Below, piece after piece: positions 35,701 through 44,072 of a stretch of 64,000 nucleotides of DNA. A program made the translations under genes and the position numbers. This DNA is from Pseudovibrio ascidiaceicola (lineage in GTDB: Bacteria > Pseudomonadota > Alphaproteobacteria > Rhizobiales > Stappiaceae), in the NCBI RefSeq assembly GCF_900114245.1, contig NZ_FOSK01000005.1, forward strand, positions 186,001 through 250,000, in the 5' to 3' direction. Every line of letters begins with the position of its first letter. The first letter of the stretch is position 1. The notes under the pieces were generated by a model. That model had not been told where the DNA came from. It saw only the letters and a program-made list of their open reading frames with translations, and made no database searches.

Positions 35701-36216
35701 TCAGGCCAGCTCCTCTTTTGGGGGTTCTGTTGAGGTTGGAAGTGGCTCCGGGAATGTCCCTGTCAACACCTGATGGATGTGTCGGCCCAGCTGAATTGCG
35801 GTGAACACCATCATCAGGACAAGGCCAGTGATCAGCGCGATGTCCACGTAAAAGGTCGGGATGTAGAGGGTCGGGCTCTCGCGCCATACACGCATCGAAT
35901 ACTTGGTAAAGTCCCATGCCCAGTAGGTGAGCCAGCAACCAATTGCGAGGCTCAGCGCTTCACCAACGAGGGCGAGCACGGCCACTTGCTTCGGCGTTTT
36001 CAGGAAGATTTCCAGAACGTTAGCACGGATATGGCTGTTCTCGCGGGAGGCATTAACTGCGCCCACCATGTAGAGCCACATTGTTGGATAGAGCAGACTT
36101 TCTTCCAGCCCCAAAACTGGAATCTCAAGCAGGTATCGCGTGATCACCTGTACAAATTGGCCCAGTGCAACAAGGCATATCAGCCCCGTCAGCAGCAGGC
36201 TCATTAAGCGATCCAT
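35701..36216 (-). CDS. TRAP transporter small permease DctQ
   Basis: 171 residues with four helices (LLTGLICLVALGQFVQVITR; LYPTMWLYMVGAV; VAVLALVGEALSLAIGCWLT; VDIALITGLVLMMVFTAIQL). ENSHIRANVLEIFL is the typical loop after helix two. I start at the ATG preceded by GGGAGG; a TTG two codons upstream is less likely. First gene of the operon, divergent from the LysR gene, with a symmetric operator between them. Confidence 0.92.
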   Translation of the reverse strand: MDRLMSLLLTGLICLVALGQFVQVITRYLLEIPVLGLEESLLYPTMWLYMVGAVNASRENSHIRANVLEIFLKTPKQVAVLALVGEALSLAIGCWLTYWAWDFTKYSMRVWRESPTLYIPTFYVDIALITGLVLMMVFTAIQLGRHIHQVLTGTFPEPLPTSTEPPKEELA

Positions 36217-36280
36217 CAGCAATCCTCCCTAAGTAGATGTCCGCAGCGCTGTTCGGGGAAGATTTCGATTTTGACCTATA

Positions 36281-36295
36281 AAATCAAAGTGATTT
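36281..36295. promoter_or_regulatory. Inverted repeat in the dctQ-lysR promoter
   Basis: AAATCA-AAG-TGATTT is a perfect inverted repeat, extended by one more matching base pair at each side, 65 bases from the dctQ start and 65 from lysR. It suits binding by the divergent LysR protein. Confidence 0.5.
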
Positions 36296-36359
36296 AATCT
36301 ATTAAGGTATAGAAAAAAATTATGGGGTTGGTAATTGCCTCACAATAACAGGTGGTTAC

Positions 36360-37301
36360 ATGAACCTGAGTTTTCGACAGTTGCAGGCATTTCGTGAAGT
36401 AATGCGAACAGGCTCTATCTCTGAAGCAGCACGTACCCTAGGCCGCACGCAACCTGCGGTAAGTTCCCTCATTGCGAACCTTGAGCAGGAGCTTGGGATC
36501 GAACTGTTTGAACGTCAGCGCGGGAAACTGATCCGCAAACCGGAAGCGCAGTTCTTCTTGGGGGAAGCGGAAGCTATTCTGGACCGTCTGGCTCGTTCCA
36601 CCCGCACCATGCGCGAGATCGGCTCTTTGCAGCAAGGACGGCTCAATGTGGCGTTCATGCCTGCGTCCTCTCAGGTGCTCATTCCTCAACTGATTTCAGA
36701 GTTCGTGCATGACAAGCCGGAGGTGAAGGTTTCGCTGATGATGCGCGGGTCTAACGTGATTGAAGAGTGGGTCGCCTCTCAGCAATATGATGTGGGACTG
36801 GCAGAAACTCCCGCTCCCAACAGTGCGCTGATCACGCATGATTTCCTGCTCAATTGCATTTGTGCTTTGCGCAGCGATGATCCACTGGCACGCAAGGAGG
36901 TTATTGAAGCGAAAGACCTCTCAGGCAAGCCATTAGCGACACTGCCAGAGATGCACCCAAATTGCGTTTCCACGCGGATGGCATTTGATGACCAGAAAGC
37001 GGTGTTCAATCAACGCTTCGAGTTACGCAACTTCCTCCCTGCACTGAAGCTTGTGGAAGATGGCTTGTGCTATTGCATTTGTGATCCGATGACGGCGGAT
37101 GGGTATCTGAACACTGCACGGGAGCACAGTTCTCTCGTTTTTCGACCGTTCGCGCCCAAGGTGGTGCTGGCAATTTCAATCTTGCTCCCATCACAACGGC
37201 CTGCCTCCGCACTCGCAGATGCGTTTGGGCAAAAGCTGCTGAGTGCTGTCACGGAGATTGAAAAGAAGCAATGGGGTGATTTTTATGGGGGGCCACAATA
37301 G
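36360..37301 (+). CDS. LysR-family regulator, OccR/NocR-like
   Basis: 313 residues. The N-terminal HTH (RTGSISEAARTLGRTQPAVS followed by SLIANLEQELGIELFER) resembles, from memory, the opine regulators OccR and NocR. The effector domain spans the rest. It is divergent from the TRAP/HcnABC-like/RidA operon, so it likely activates that operon when the imported compound is present. The resemblance supports an opine- or amino-acid-type substrate but does not prove it. Confidence 0.9.
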   Translation: MNLSFRQLQAFREVMRTGSISEAARTLGRTQPAVSSLIANLEQELGIELFERQRGKLIRKPEAQFFLGEAEAILDRLARSTRTMREIGSLQQGRLNVAFMPASSQVLIPQLISEFVHDKPEVKVSLMMRGSNVIEEWVASQQYDVGLAETPAPNSALITHDFLLNCICALRSDDPLARKEVIEAKDLSGKPLATLPEMHPNCVSTRMAFDDQKAVFNQRFELRNFLPALKLVEDGLCYCICDPMTADGYLNTAREHSSLVFRPFAPKVVLAISILLPSQRPASALADAFGQKLLSAVTEIEKKQWGDFYGGPQ

Positions 37302-37315
37302 CGGTGAGAGGTAGT

Positions 37316-37358
37316 GCGTATTCCCGATATTAGGGCCAGATAAGTTTCGGGAATACGC
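37316..37358. repeat. GCGTATTCCCGA inverted repeat
   Basis: Perfect twelve-base arms GCGTATTCCCGA and TCGGGAATACGC around a 19-base loop, between the convergent lysR and PNPOx genes. It resembles the elements at 2614-2657 and 62559-62603 and can act as a bidirectional terminator. Confidence 0.6.
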
Positions 37359-37396
37359 AGTAACAGGTGAGTTCGCCCACCTGCTATTCGATATAA

Positions 37397-38014
37397 TCAG
37401 TTCGCTTGTACGACGCTTTGCAGCTTCTGGATTTGTGCTTCCAGCTCTGCGATCTTCTGTTCTTTTTCTTCCAGAGCGGATTTGACCCACTCGGCGTCAA
37501 TGCGGACCGGAATGTGCTGCGGGCAATTGGCATCCCACGCCTCAACACGGAAGATAATCGCCTGCTCTGGAGCTGCGCGGTACGGTTGATCGTAATCCAT
37601 CAGCTGTTCAACCAATCCCGGATCATCCTCAACAACCTTGGCTGTACCCCAGATCTTGATCCGCGTCTTCTGCACGTAATCAATCAGAAAAATGAAGGCC
37701 TTGGAGTTATCTTCCAGATTGCCCTGACTGATGTACTGACGGTTGCCGCGAAAATCTGCAAAGCCAAGATGGTGATTGTCCAGCACCTTAAGGAAGCCTG
37801 CTGGGCCTCCGCGATGCTGAATGTAAGGTTGGCCATCAGCATTGGACGTTGCCAGAAAGAAACTGCGCTGATCTGCAATGTACTGCGCCAGTTCTTCTGT
37901 CACTTCGCTCTTCCAACCGCCGCGCTCTTCCATACTGGCATAGCCGCGGCGGGAGCCTTTGCGGCTCTGGATGGCTTTCACTGTGGGAGTGAAGCCGATA
38001 TCACTGGAATACAT
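37397..38014 (-). CDS. Pyridoxamine 5'-phosphate oxidase-family flavin-binding protein
   Basis: 205 residues. The split-barrel FMN-binding fold is seen from about residue 30 to 165 (QRSFFLATSNADGQPYIQHR; NRQYISQGNLEDNSKAFIFL; KIWGTAKVVEDD). The C-terminal 35 residues form a short coiled coil (ALEEKEQKIAELEAQIQKLQ), unusual for small PNPOx proteins and suggesting oligomerisation. It is the last gene of a three-gene operon with NTF2-like and AhpD-like genes. A redox or detoxification role is likely; the substrate is unknown. Confidence 0.85.
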   Translation of the reverse strand: MYSSDIGFTPTVKAIQSRKGSRRGYASMEERGGWKSEVTEELAQYIADQRSFFLATSNADGQPYIQHRGGPAGFLKVLDNHHLGFADFRGNRQYISQGNLEDNSKAFIFLIDYVQKTRIKIWGTAKVVEDDPGLVEQLMDYDQPYRAAPEQAIIFRVEAWDANCPQHIPVRIDAEWVKSALEEKEQKIAELEAQIQKLQSVVQAN

Positions 38015-38028
38015 GGGGTTTCCTCCAG

Positions 38029-38493
38029 TTACAGACCTAAATCACTCAGGCTTGCATGCTCATCAGGGCGGCGACCCAACGGCCAATGGAACTTGCGTTC
38101 CTCTTGTGTGATCGGATGTTCATTGATGCTTGCAATCCGGCGCTTCATCAGGCCGTCCTCAGCGAACTCCCAGTTTTCATTGCCGTAGGCTCTGAACCAC
38201 TGTCCGGAGTCGTCATGATACTCATAGGCAAAGCGAACCGCGATTCGGTCTCCCTCAAAGGCCCATAGCTCTTTAATTAGGCGGTAATCGAGCTCTCGGG
38301 TCCATTTGCGAGTAAGCAACTGCTCAATCTCGGGGCGTCCAGTTACAAATTCTGCTCTGTTCCGCCATTGGCAGTCTGGCGTGTAGGCCAGAGCTACCTT
38401 TTGCGGGTCTCTAGAGTTCCAGCCATCTTCCGCCGCACGGATTTTGGCGCTGGCTGTTTCCCGTGTGAACGGAGGGAGTGGTGGTCTGGTCAT
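38029..38493 (-). CDS. NTF2-like / DUF1348 family protein
   Basis: 154 residues from the ATG preceded by [46 protein letters not shown] and [20 protein letters not shown] match the nuclear-transport-factor-2-like family known as DUF1348. Such small cone-shaped proteins are enzymes or binding proteins of unknown activity. It is 14 bases upstream of the PNPOx gene and 51 bases downstream of the AhpD-like gene, same strand. Confidence 0.85.
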   Translation of the reverse strand: MTRPPLPPFTRETASAKIRAAEDGWNSRDPQKVALAYTPDCQWRNRAEFVTGRPEIEQLLTRKWTRELDYRLIKELWAFEGDRIAVRFAYEYHDDSGQWFRAYGNENWEFAEDGLMKRRIASINEHPITQEERKFHWPLGRRPDEHASLSDLGL

Positions 38494-38544
38494 GACGATC
38501 TCCGGAAGGGTGGCAGGTGGATTGGGCTCCACCCGCCCGTTGTA

Positions 38545-39090
38545 TCAGGCAAGTTCTTTAACAGCAGGGAAGTCCACTTCGGTTCCCAGAACTTCGTTCA
38601 TATAGTTGGTCAGCGTGTTCAGGGCGACATGACCAACAATCTCAACCAGTTCTGCGTCGGAATAACCCGCATCGCGCACGGCCTGTACCTGTGCATCCGA
38701 AACCTTTCCACGGTTCTTGACGATTGCGACAGCAAACTCGACAGCAACAGCTGCTTTCGCATCTTCAGAACTACCGCGACGGTTCTTTGCAATTTCGTCA
38801 GCGGAGAGTTTGGCAAGGTTGGAAGCAAGGTATGTGTGTGCGGAAAGGCAGTAGTTACAGCCATTCTGCTCGCCAACAGCCAGCGCAAGGCGCTCACGAG
38901 TAGCAGCTGGTAGAGTTCCTTTGCCAAGTGCGCCGTTCAAACCGAGGTAACCTTCCAGCGCCTGCGGGCTGTTAGCAACGATGCGGAAGAGGTTTGGCAC
39001 AGAGCCGAGCTGGGAGTTGACGGCCTGAAGGGAAGCCTGGGAATCCTGAGGAGCGGCCTCAATGGAAGATGGGGTAGGAATGCGTGACAT
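38545..39090 (-). CDS. Carboxymuconolactone decarboxylase / AhpD-like peroxidase-related protein
   Basis: 181 residues from the ATG preceded by AAGGAGATA. The AhpD core motif EQNGCNYCLSAHTYLA carries C78, C81 and H85, the redox-active set of alkylhydroperoxidase-D-like proteins. First gene of the three-gene operon and divergent from a LysR regulator. A much longer open frame continues upstream across the divergent promoter but has no ribosome site and no family similarity. Probable role: reduction of peroxides or other electrophiles. Confidence 0.9.
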   Translation of the reverse strand: MSRIPTPSSIEAAPQDSQASLQAVNSQLGSVPNLFRIVANSPQALEGYLGLNGALGKGTLPAATRERLALAVGEQNGCNYCLSAHTYLASNLAKLSADEIAKNRRGSSEDAKAAVAVEFAVAIVKNRGKVSDAQVQAVRDAGYSDAELVEIVGHVALNTLTNYMNEVLGTEVDFPAVKELA

Positions 39091-39220
39091 TGTGTATCTC
39101 CTTATTTTTAAAATCGGATGATGGTCTTCATGTAACCAATGTTTGAAAAGAAATAATTGGGCTAATGTGCAATTCACTATTACAACTAGCGCAATAAATG
39201 AGATTGATTGCGGGATTGAT

Positions 39221-40120
39221 ATGGACAAACTTGAAACAATGCAGGTGTTTGTGGAGGTGGCTGAACGGGAGAGCTTCGTGGAAGCCAGCAAGAAGCTTGG
39301 CCTTTCAGCTCCTGCCGTCACTCGCTCCATTGCGCGGCTAGAGCAATCCCTTGGCACAAGATTATTCAACCGAACCACTCGTCACGTCCGACTGACGGAT
39401 GCGGGCCGGCATTATCTTTGCGATGTAAAAGGCATTTTAGAGAGTGTTGAACAGGCAGAAGCGTTTGTCAGCGGCAGCTATGCCAAGCCAATCGGCGAGC
39501 TTTCCATCACTGCACCCATACTGTTTGGGCAGAAATACATCATCCCGCTGATCACAGAGTATCTCGACCTCTACCCTGAAGTGACCGCCAATGCGGAGTT
39601 CTATGATCGCATCGTCAACATGGTGGAAGATAATCTGGATGTCGCATTCCGCATCGGACATCTGCAGGATTCCGGGCTCTATGCCACCCGCGTAGGCAGT
39701 ATCCGCCGCGTGATTTGTGCATCACCATCGTATTTTAGTGAGCGTGGCACACCGCAAACACCGTCAGACCTTACAAAGCACAAGATTATCCAGCCGACCT
39801 CGGTTGAAACGAGCAGCCATTGGAAGTTTGCCGGTGGGAAGACTGAGGTGGTGAAGATCAGCCCGCATTTGCGCTGTAATCACAACTGTGCAGCTATTCA
39901 GGCCGCAATAGGTGGGGCTGGTATTACCCGTTTGCTGTCCTATCAGGTAGCAAAAGATGTGGCGAATGGCGTGCTCCAATTGGCGCTGGAGGACTATGAG
40001 CCTGAGCCGCTTCCAGTCCATATCGTTTATATGGAAGGCCGACGAGCCAGCGCAAAAGTGCGGTCATTCGTAGACTTCGCCGCTGAGCACTTGCGAGACA
40101 ATCCGTTTATCGGAGACTGA
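39221..40120 (+). CDS. LysR-family transcriptional regulator
   Basis: 299 residues from MDKLETMQVFVEVAERESF. The HTH continues with ASKKLGLSAPAVTRSIARLE, a form typical of the large LysR subgroup with short upstream HTH. It is divergent from the AhpD/NTF2/PNPOx operon by 130 bases, so it is the likely regulator. That promoter contains ATTG-type half sites (around 39157-39173) but no clear symmetric box. A strong hairpin follows the gene. Confidence 0.9.
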   Translation: MDKLETMQVFVEVAERESFVEASKKLGLSAPAVTRSIARLEQSLGTRLFNRTTRHVRLTDAGRHYLCDVKGILESVEQAEAFVSGSYAKPIGELSITAPILFGQKYIIPLITEYLDLYPEVTANAEFYDRIVNMVEDNLDVAFRIGHLQDSGLYATRVGSIRRVICASPSYFSERGTPQTPSDLTKHKIIQPTSVETSSHWKFAGGKTEVVKISPHLRCNHNCAAIQAAIGGAGITRLLSYQVAKDVANGVLQLALEDYEPEPLPVHIVYMEGRRASAKVRSFVDFAAEHLRDNPFIGD

Positions 40121-40136
40121 TACCTAAAAAGTGAAA

Positions 40137-40166
40137 CGCCCGGAATGTTCACATGGTATCCGGGCG
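40137..40166 (+). terminator. Terminator between lysR and the crotonase gene
   Basis: CGCCCGGA and TCCGGGCG form a perfect eight-base GC-rich stem with a 14-base loop, followed by CCTCTCATTTATTT. It lies between convergent genes and may serve both. Confidence 0.75.
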
Positions 40167-40178
40167 CCTCTCATTTAT

Positions 40179-40967
40179 TTAAGCATCTTCCAGCTCTGCT
40201 TGCTCATTGAAGTTTGGCGGCCGCTTTTCAAGGAAGGCGGCCATGCCCTCTTTCTGGGCAGGAGAACCAAACAAGGCATGGTACATCTGCCGTTCAAAAC
40301 GAATGCCATTTTCCAATGAGTTTTCATCCGCCGCATTCACGCAGGCCCGTGCCATCATCGTGATGTCGCGTGCATAGCCAGCAACAGTCTTTGCTGTTTC
40401 ATTTGCAACGGGCATCAGCTCATCTGCAGGGATCTTTCTGCTAATGAGACCCATGTCGTAAGCCTCTTGCGCATCAATCATGCGGCCTGTGAGGATGAGA
40501 TCCATGGCCCGTGCTTTGCCAACCAGCTTGGTCAGACGCTGAGAACCGCCAATACCCGGGATACAGCCGATCTTCACTTCCGGCTGGCCGAATCTGGCGG
40601 TGTCTGACGCCAAAATAATATCGCACATCATGGCGACCTCACAGCCGCCTCCCAAGGCATAGCCAGAGACAGCCGCAATCTTCGGGATGCGAAGCGCCGC
40701 AAAACGATCCCATCCGGTGAAGAAGTTGCTGGAGTACATGCTGGCGTAATCCTGCACGTTAAGCTCTGCGATATCAGCACCTGCTGCAAAGGCTCGCTCG
40801 TTGCCTGTCAGGATAAGACAACCGATGGCAGAGTCTGCATCATACTTGGTCGCAGCGTCCAGTACCTCTTCCAGAACCTGAGAGTTAAGTGCATTCAGAG
40901 CCTTTGGGCGATTGAAGCGAATAGTCGCAACGCGGCCTTCGACGGATGTTTCAATAGTTTCATACAT
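40179..40967 (-). CDS. Enoyl-CoA hydratase/isomerase (crotonase) family protein
   Basis: 262 residues. FNRPKALNALNSQVLEEV, RAFAAGADIAEL (oxyanion loop), GYALGGGCEVAMMCD and FGQPEVKIGCIPGIGGSQRL contain both glutamates expected of a hydratase. On sequence alone it looks like a beta-oxidation enzyme. It lies two bases after the membrane flavoprotein gene, which itself overlaps the adenylating enzyme, so it is probably the third protein of that system, perhaps acting on an acyl thioester. A generic hydratase by chance of position is also possible. Confidence 0.9.
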   Translation of the reverse strand: MYETIETSVEGRVATIRFNRPKALNALNSQVLEEVLDAATKYDADSAIGCLILTGNERAFAAGADIAELNVQDYASMYSSNFFTGWDRFAALRIPKIAAVSGYALGGGCEVAMMCDIILASDTARFGQPEVKIGCIPGIGGSQRLTKLVGKARAMDLILTGRMIDAQEAYDMGLISRKIPADELMPVANETAKTVAGYARDITMMARACVNAADENSLENGIRFERQMYHALFGSPAQKEGMAAFLEKRPPNFNEQAELEDA

Positions 40968-40969
40968 GT

Positions 40970-42283
40970 TCAGCTATCCCAGATTGCGCCATAGGCCGGA
41001 ATGCCGAAGCTTTCCATGTCATGAACAAGTTTGCGGGTCAGTTTCTGGTTGGAAATGACGATGACAGCTTCGGCTCCACTCTCCTCAACCGCTTTCAGAG
41101 TTAATGCGGTCAGGTCTGGTTTACCTTGGGAGTCTGTGTCCCAGATCACCGGGTTCTCAGTGCTTGCCTCAATCTCATCAACGAAGGCATCGCCATAGGT
41201 TTTACGTGGGTTGCGTGTTGACCAAATCACCTTATTCGGTACGTCACCTGCAAGCAGGTGCGGAACAATTGGGCCAATGCCAGAACCAGTCCCAACGTAA
41301 ACGACCTTCTTGAACAGCACCTCAATACGCGCAACGCCAGAGGTGGTGATGCCCTTCACCCAAACATGACTTGGCGGGTTTTCAATAAAGTCTCCGGTCC
41401 AATCCCCTGCCCGACTGATGGCGAGGCGATAGCCTGGCTCAGCTGGAGATGGGATATTTGCAAACGCATGATACTCGCCAAATGGAGTGTGACTGATTGC
41501 GTTTGAGCTGCCCGGGAATGGCGTATCGCCATAATCGAACTTCGCCAAAACTGCATGGTTGGATGGCTTCACCACATCCACTTTAACGCGCTTCAGCGAG
41601 AGCCAAGGTGAGACGATGGACAGTGTGATGAGGCAGAGCATCCAGAATGCTGGAGTTTCCATAAGAACGCCGCCAGTGTCCTGTGTGATGGAAACAGTCT
41701 GTGCCCAAAACAAGCCCAGCACTGTCCAACCAACAAAACGGTGCACCTTCTCGAAGGTGTTGTGATGGCGCGCGCGGAAACCTCCTTGTGCCGTGACGAT
41801 AAGTAGAACCATCAACGCGACCATTGCCCCACTGAGAGCAAGCGTCTGATCTGATGGAAGTGCGGCCCCTTCAACGCGGTTCGCAACCATGGCGTAAAGC
41901 AGGAAGCCAAACCAGATTGTGCCGGACACCGTGCTGCTGGAGTGAAGCCCCCCGAAATGGAACACCTTGCCAGCGCCCCAACGAAGCCATAGCGGCCAGC
42001 TGGTTGGAATGCGGGTTGCCAGCCAAAACAAGGCGTTGACCACCCGTTGCTGCCGGATGAGGATGCCAAGAGACAGGTTGATCAGCGCCATATCTGCAAT
42101 AGCACCAAGGGCAAAGCCAGTTTCTGCAAACCAGCGTCCATCCTGTAAACCTGCGATAAAGACTGCAATGTTGACCACGGCGACCAGCATCACCAGTCGG
42201 TTGTACTCCATCAAGGATGGATGGCGCGTTATCCGTCGCCAGTTGTAACTGCGAGTTTCAGCAGTTGTTGCTTCAATAGTCAT
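40970..42283 (-). CDS. Membrane flavoprotein oxidoreductase, TmpA-like
   Basis: 437 residues in two parts. Residues 25-235 hold about six membrane helices with histidines suited to haem (GKVFHFGGLHSSS; ARHHNTFEKVHRF). The C-terminal half has a ferredoxin-reductase-type FAD/NAD(P)H module with VVYVGTGSGIGPIVPHLLAG and VIWSTRNPRKTYG. From memory this resembles the fungal TmpA family of membrane flavoproteins, which also occur beside adenylation enzymes. Its ATG shares a base with the stop of the adenylation gene. It probably moves electrons from NAD(P)H across or within the membrane; the acceptor is unknown. Confidence 0.75.
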   Translation of the reverse strand: MTIEATTAETRSYNWRRITRHPSLMEYNRLVMLVAVVNIAVFIAGLQDGRWFAETGFALGAIADMALINLSLGILIRQQRVVNALFWLATRIPTSWPLWLRWGAGKVFHFGGLHSSSTVSGTIWFGFLLYAMVANRVEGAALPSDQTLALSGAMVALMVLLIVTAQGGFRARHHNTFEKVHRFVGWTVLGLFWAQTVSITQDTGGVLMETPAFWMLCLITLSIVSPWLSLKRVKVDVVKPSNHAVLAKFDYGDTPFPGSSNAISHTPFGEYHAFANIPSPAEPGYRLAISRAGDWTGDFIENPPSHVWVKGITTSGVARIEVLFKKVVYVGTGSGIGPIVPHLLAGDVPNKVIWSTRNPRKTYGDAFVDEIEASTENPVIWDTDSQGKPDLTALTLKAVEESGAEAVIVISNQKLTRKLVHDMESFGIPAYGAIWDS

Positions 42284-43920
42284 TAATTTAACTCCACACC
42301 CTGAGCGTCAATATGGTCTTGTGCCAGCTTCAAAAGCAGGCGCTTGTCCAACTTCCCGCGTGGTGTGCGAGGCAACTCATCCATGGAAAGGATCAGCGTT
42401 GGACTACAATAGTAAGGAAGTTTGTCTTTCACGGACTGGGCCGCAGTGTTGGTGCACACATTCGCCGGACTGACGAAGGCAACCAGATTGCGGCTGTCGA
42501 ACTTGAGCGTCACTGCCTGATCACAGCCTTCCGTTGCTTCCAATGTGTTGGAAACACCGTCCAGTTCCACACGGAAACCGCGGATTTTGACCAGATCATC
42601 AACTCGCCCAAAATGTTCCAACTCACCTGTGTTGGTCCAGCGACCAAGGTCTTTGGTGCGGAACATCATGTGACCGGGACGGAACGGATCTGGACGATAA
42701 CGGTCAAGCGTAAGATCGGGATTGGCGAGATATCCAGCAGTCACACAATCACCACCAGCCCACATTTCGCCCTTCTCGCCAATGGCAACGGGCCGTAAGT
42801 TTTCGTCTAGTACATAGACCGTGTTGTTGGGTGTCGGACGACCTATGGAGAGGATTTCCTTGCCCGGATAGTGCGGCTCAGCCGTGTTGATGATGGTGGT
42901 TTCGGTTGGACCGCAAGAATTGTAGAAGCGGCAGAAGCTGCTCCATGCATCTGCAAGTGGTCTTGGGCATGGTTCGCCTGCGACAGCAGCAGTTTGCATT
43001 TGCTGGCAACGGCTGTGGTCAAGCGAGTTTAGAATTGACGGTGTTGCAATCAGCACGTCCACCTTTTCGGCTGTTTCCTGAATGCTTTTGCCGCGAATAA
43101 CCAGCGTAGCGCCGTTTGAAACAGCACCAAGAGTTTCCCAAGCCGCCATATCAAACGCGATGGAAAGAATTTGACCCACCCGCAACCCAGGACGCATGCC
43201 AAGATCACCGGGGCTGGTTTGCAATATGTTGCAGAGGTTTTTGTGGGTGACCTGAACGCCATTTGGGACGCCTGTGGTGCCAGAGGTGAACAGGATCATG
43301 CACAGATCGTCCGGCTGTGCTTTGTGTTGCTCACCCTCTAACGGCGTGGTCGGCAGAGTTTCATCCTCGATCACATCTTCTATCGCGATGAGAGTTTGCC
43401 CTTCGGCGACCGGCACCTGATCTTTAAGGCTGCGAAGCGTTAGGATGACTTCGGCACCAGTCACAGAGGCAATGTGGTTCAACGCCTTTTCTGGCGCAAC
43501 ACCCACATGCTGCGGAATATACGCTGCACCAACGCGCAGGGCGGCAACAATACCAACCAACATTGGAATGGAACGATGCAGGTACAAGCAAACGGCGTCT
43601 CCTCTCTTAACGCCGTGCTGTGCCAAAGTGTGAGCGAGCCGGTTAGCGGCTTCATTCAGCTCACCGTAGCTGATTTCGTGGTCTTGATACTCGGCTGCAA
43701 CGGCATTTGGCTGTGCAGTCATAAAGTGGTTCATTGCGGAAATGATAGTTGGAAAACGTGGAGCGGTTTCTGGTCCCCAGCCAAAATCCAGAAAACGTTC
43801 CTGATCAAAATCGCTTAATGCCGACAGAAGTGGATTGCGTGGTGCAACTCTTGTCAGTTTTGGCATGGCCGGAAACACTGGCCGAATGTCATTTAGATAA
43901 TCTGCAGCAATATCCCGCAT
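42283..43920 (-). CDS. Stand-alone adenylate-forming enzyme (NRPS A-domain type)
   Basis: 545 residues with the full set of core motifs: LFTSGTTGVPNG (A3), SIAFDMAAWE (A4 with its Asp, usual in amino-acid-activating domains), NSCGPTETT (A5), FRTKDLGRW (A7), GRVDDLVKIRGFRVEL (A8) and RTPRGKLDK (A10). The protein ends soon after A10, so there is no carrier or condensation domain. An approximately 60-residue N-terminal extension precedes the domain. It leads a three-gene coupled operon with a membrane flavoprotein and a crotonase. An amino acid or aryl/acyl acid is probably activated. Confidence 0.9.
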   Translation of the reverse strand: MRDIAADYLNDIRPVFPAMPKLTRVAPRNPLLSALSDFDQERFLDFGWGPETAPRFPTIISAMNHFMTAQPNAVAAEYQDHEISYGELNEAANRLAHTLAQHGVKRGDAVCLYLHRSIPMLVGIVAALRVGAAYIPQHVGVAPEKALNHIASVTGAEVILTLRSLKDQVPVAEGQTLIAIEDVIEDETLPTTPLEGEQHKAQPDDLCMILFTSGTTGVPNGVQVTHKNLCNILQTSPGDLGMRPGLRVGQILSIAFDMAAWETLGAVSNGATLVIRGKSIQETAEKVDVLIATPSILNSLDHSRCQQMQTAAVAGEPCPRPLADAWSSFCRFYNSCGPTETTIINTAEPHYPGKEILSIGRPTPNNTVYVLDENLRPVAIGEKGEMWAGGDCVTAGYLANPDLTLDRYRPDPFRPGHMMFRTKDLGRWTNTGELEHFGRVDDLVKIRGFRVELDGVSNTLEATEGCDQAVTLKFDSRNLVAFVSPANVCTNTAAQSVKDKLPYYCSPTLILSMDELPRTPRGKLDKRLLLKLAQDHIDAQGVELN

Positions 43921-43959
43921 GGCGAGTCCCTCTTATGGTGATAATCACTGATCCTAAAT

Positions 43960-43978
43960 AATGGGAAAAATTCCCATT
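43960..43978. promoter_or_regulatory. Perfect palindrome in the divergent promoter of the adenylation operon
   Basis: AATGGGAA-AAA-TTCCCATT, eight-base perfect arms, lies 40 bases upstream of the adenylation-gene ATG and about 95 bases before the divergent DUF6502 gene. Candidate operator for one or both; the regulator is unknown. Confidence 0.5.
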
Positions 43979-44072
43979 TGAGTATAACAAGTGTTCAACA
44001 AGCAGTAACGAATTCGTAGGATGAAAAATTCTGGTGTAATGATTAGAGAACTGGACAGCACAGGAAACGGAA

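Noticed and set aside
39091-39378. Upstream extension of the AhpD-like gene
   Set aside because: It runs through the divergent lysR promoter and into lysR itself; AAGGAGATA marks the internal ATG.
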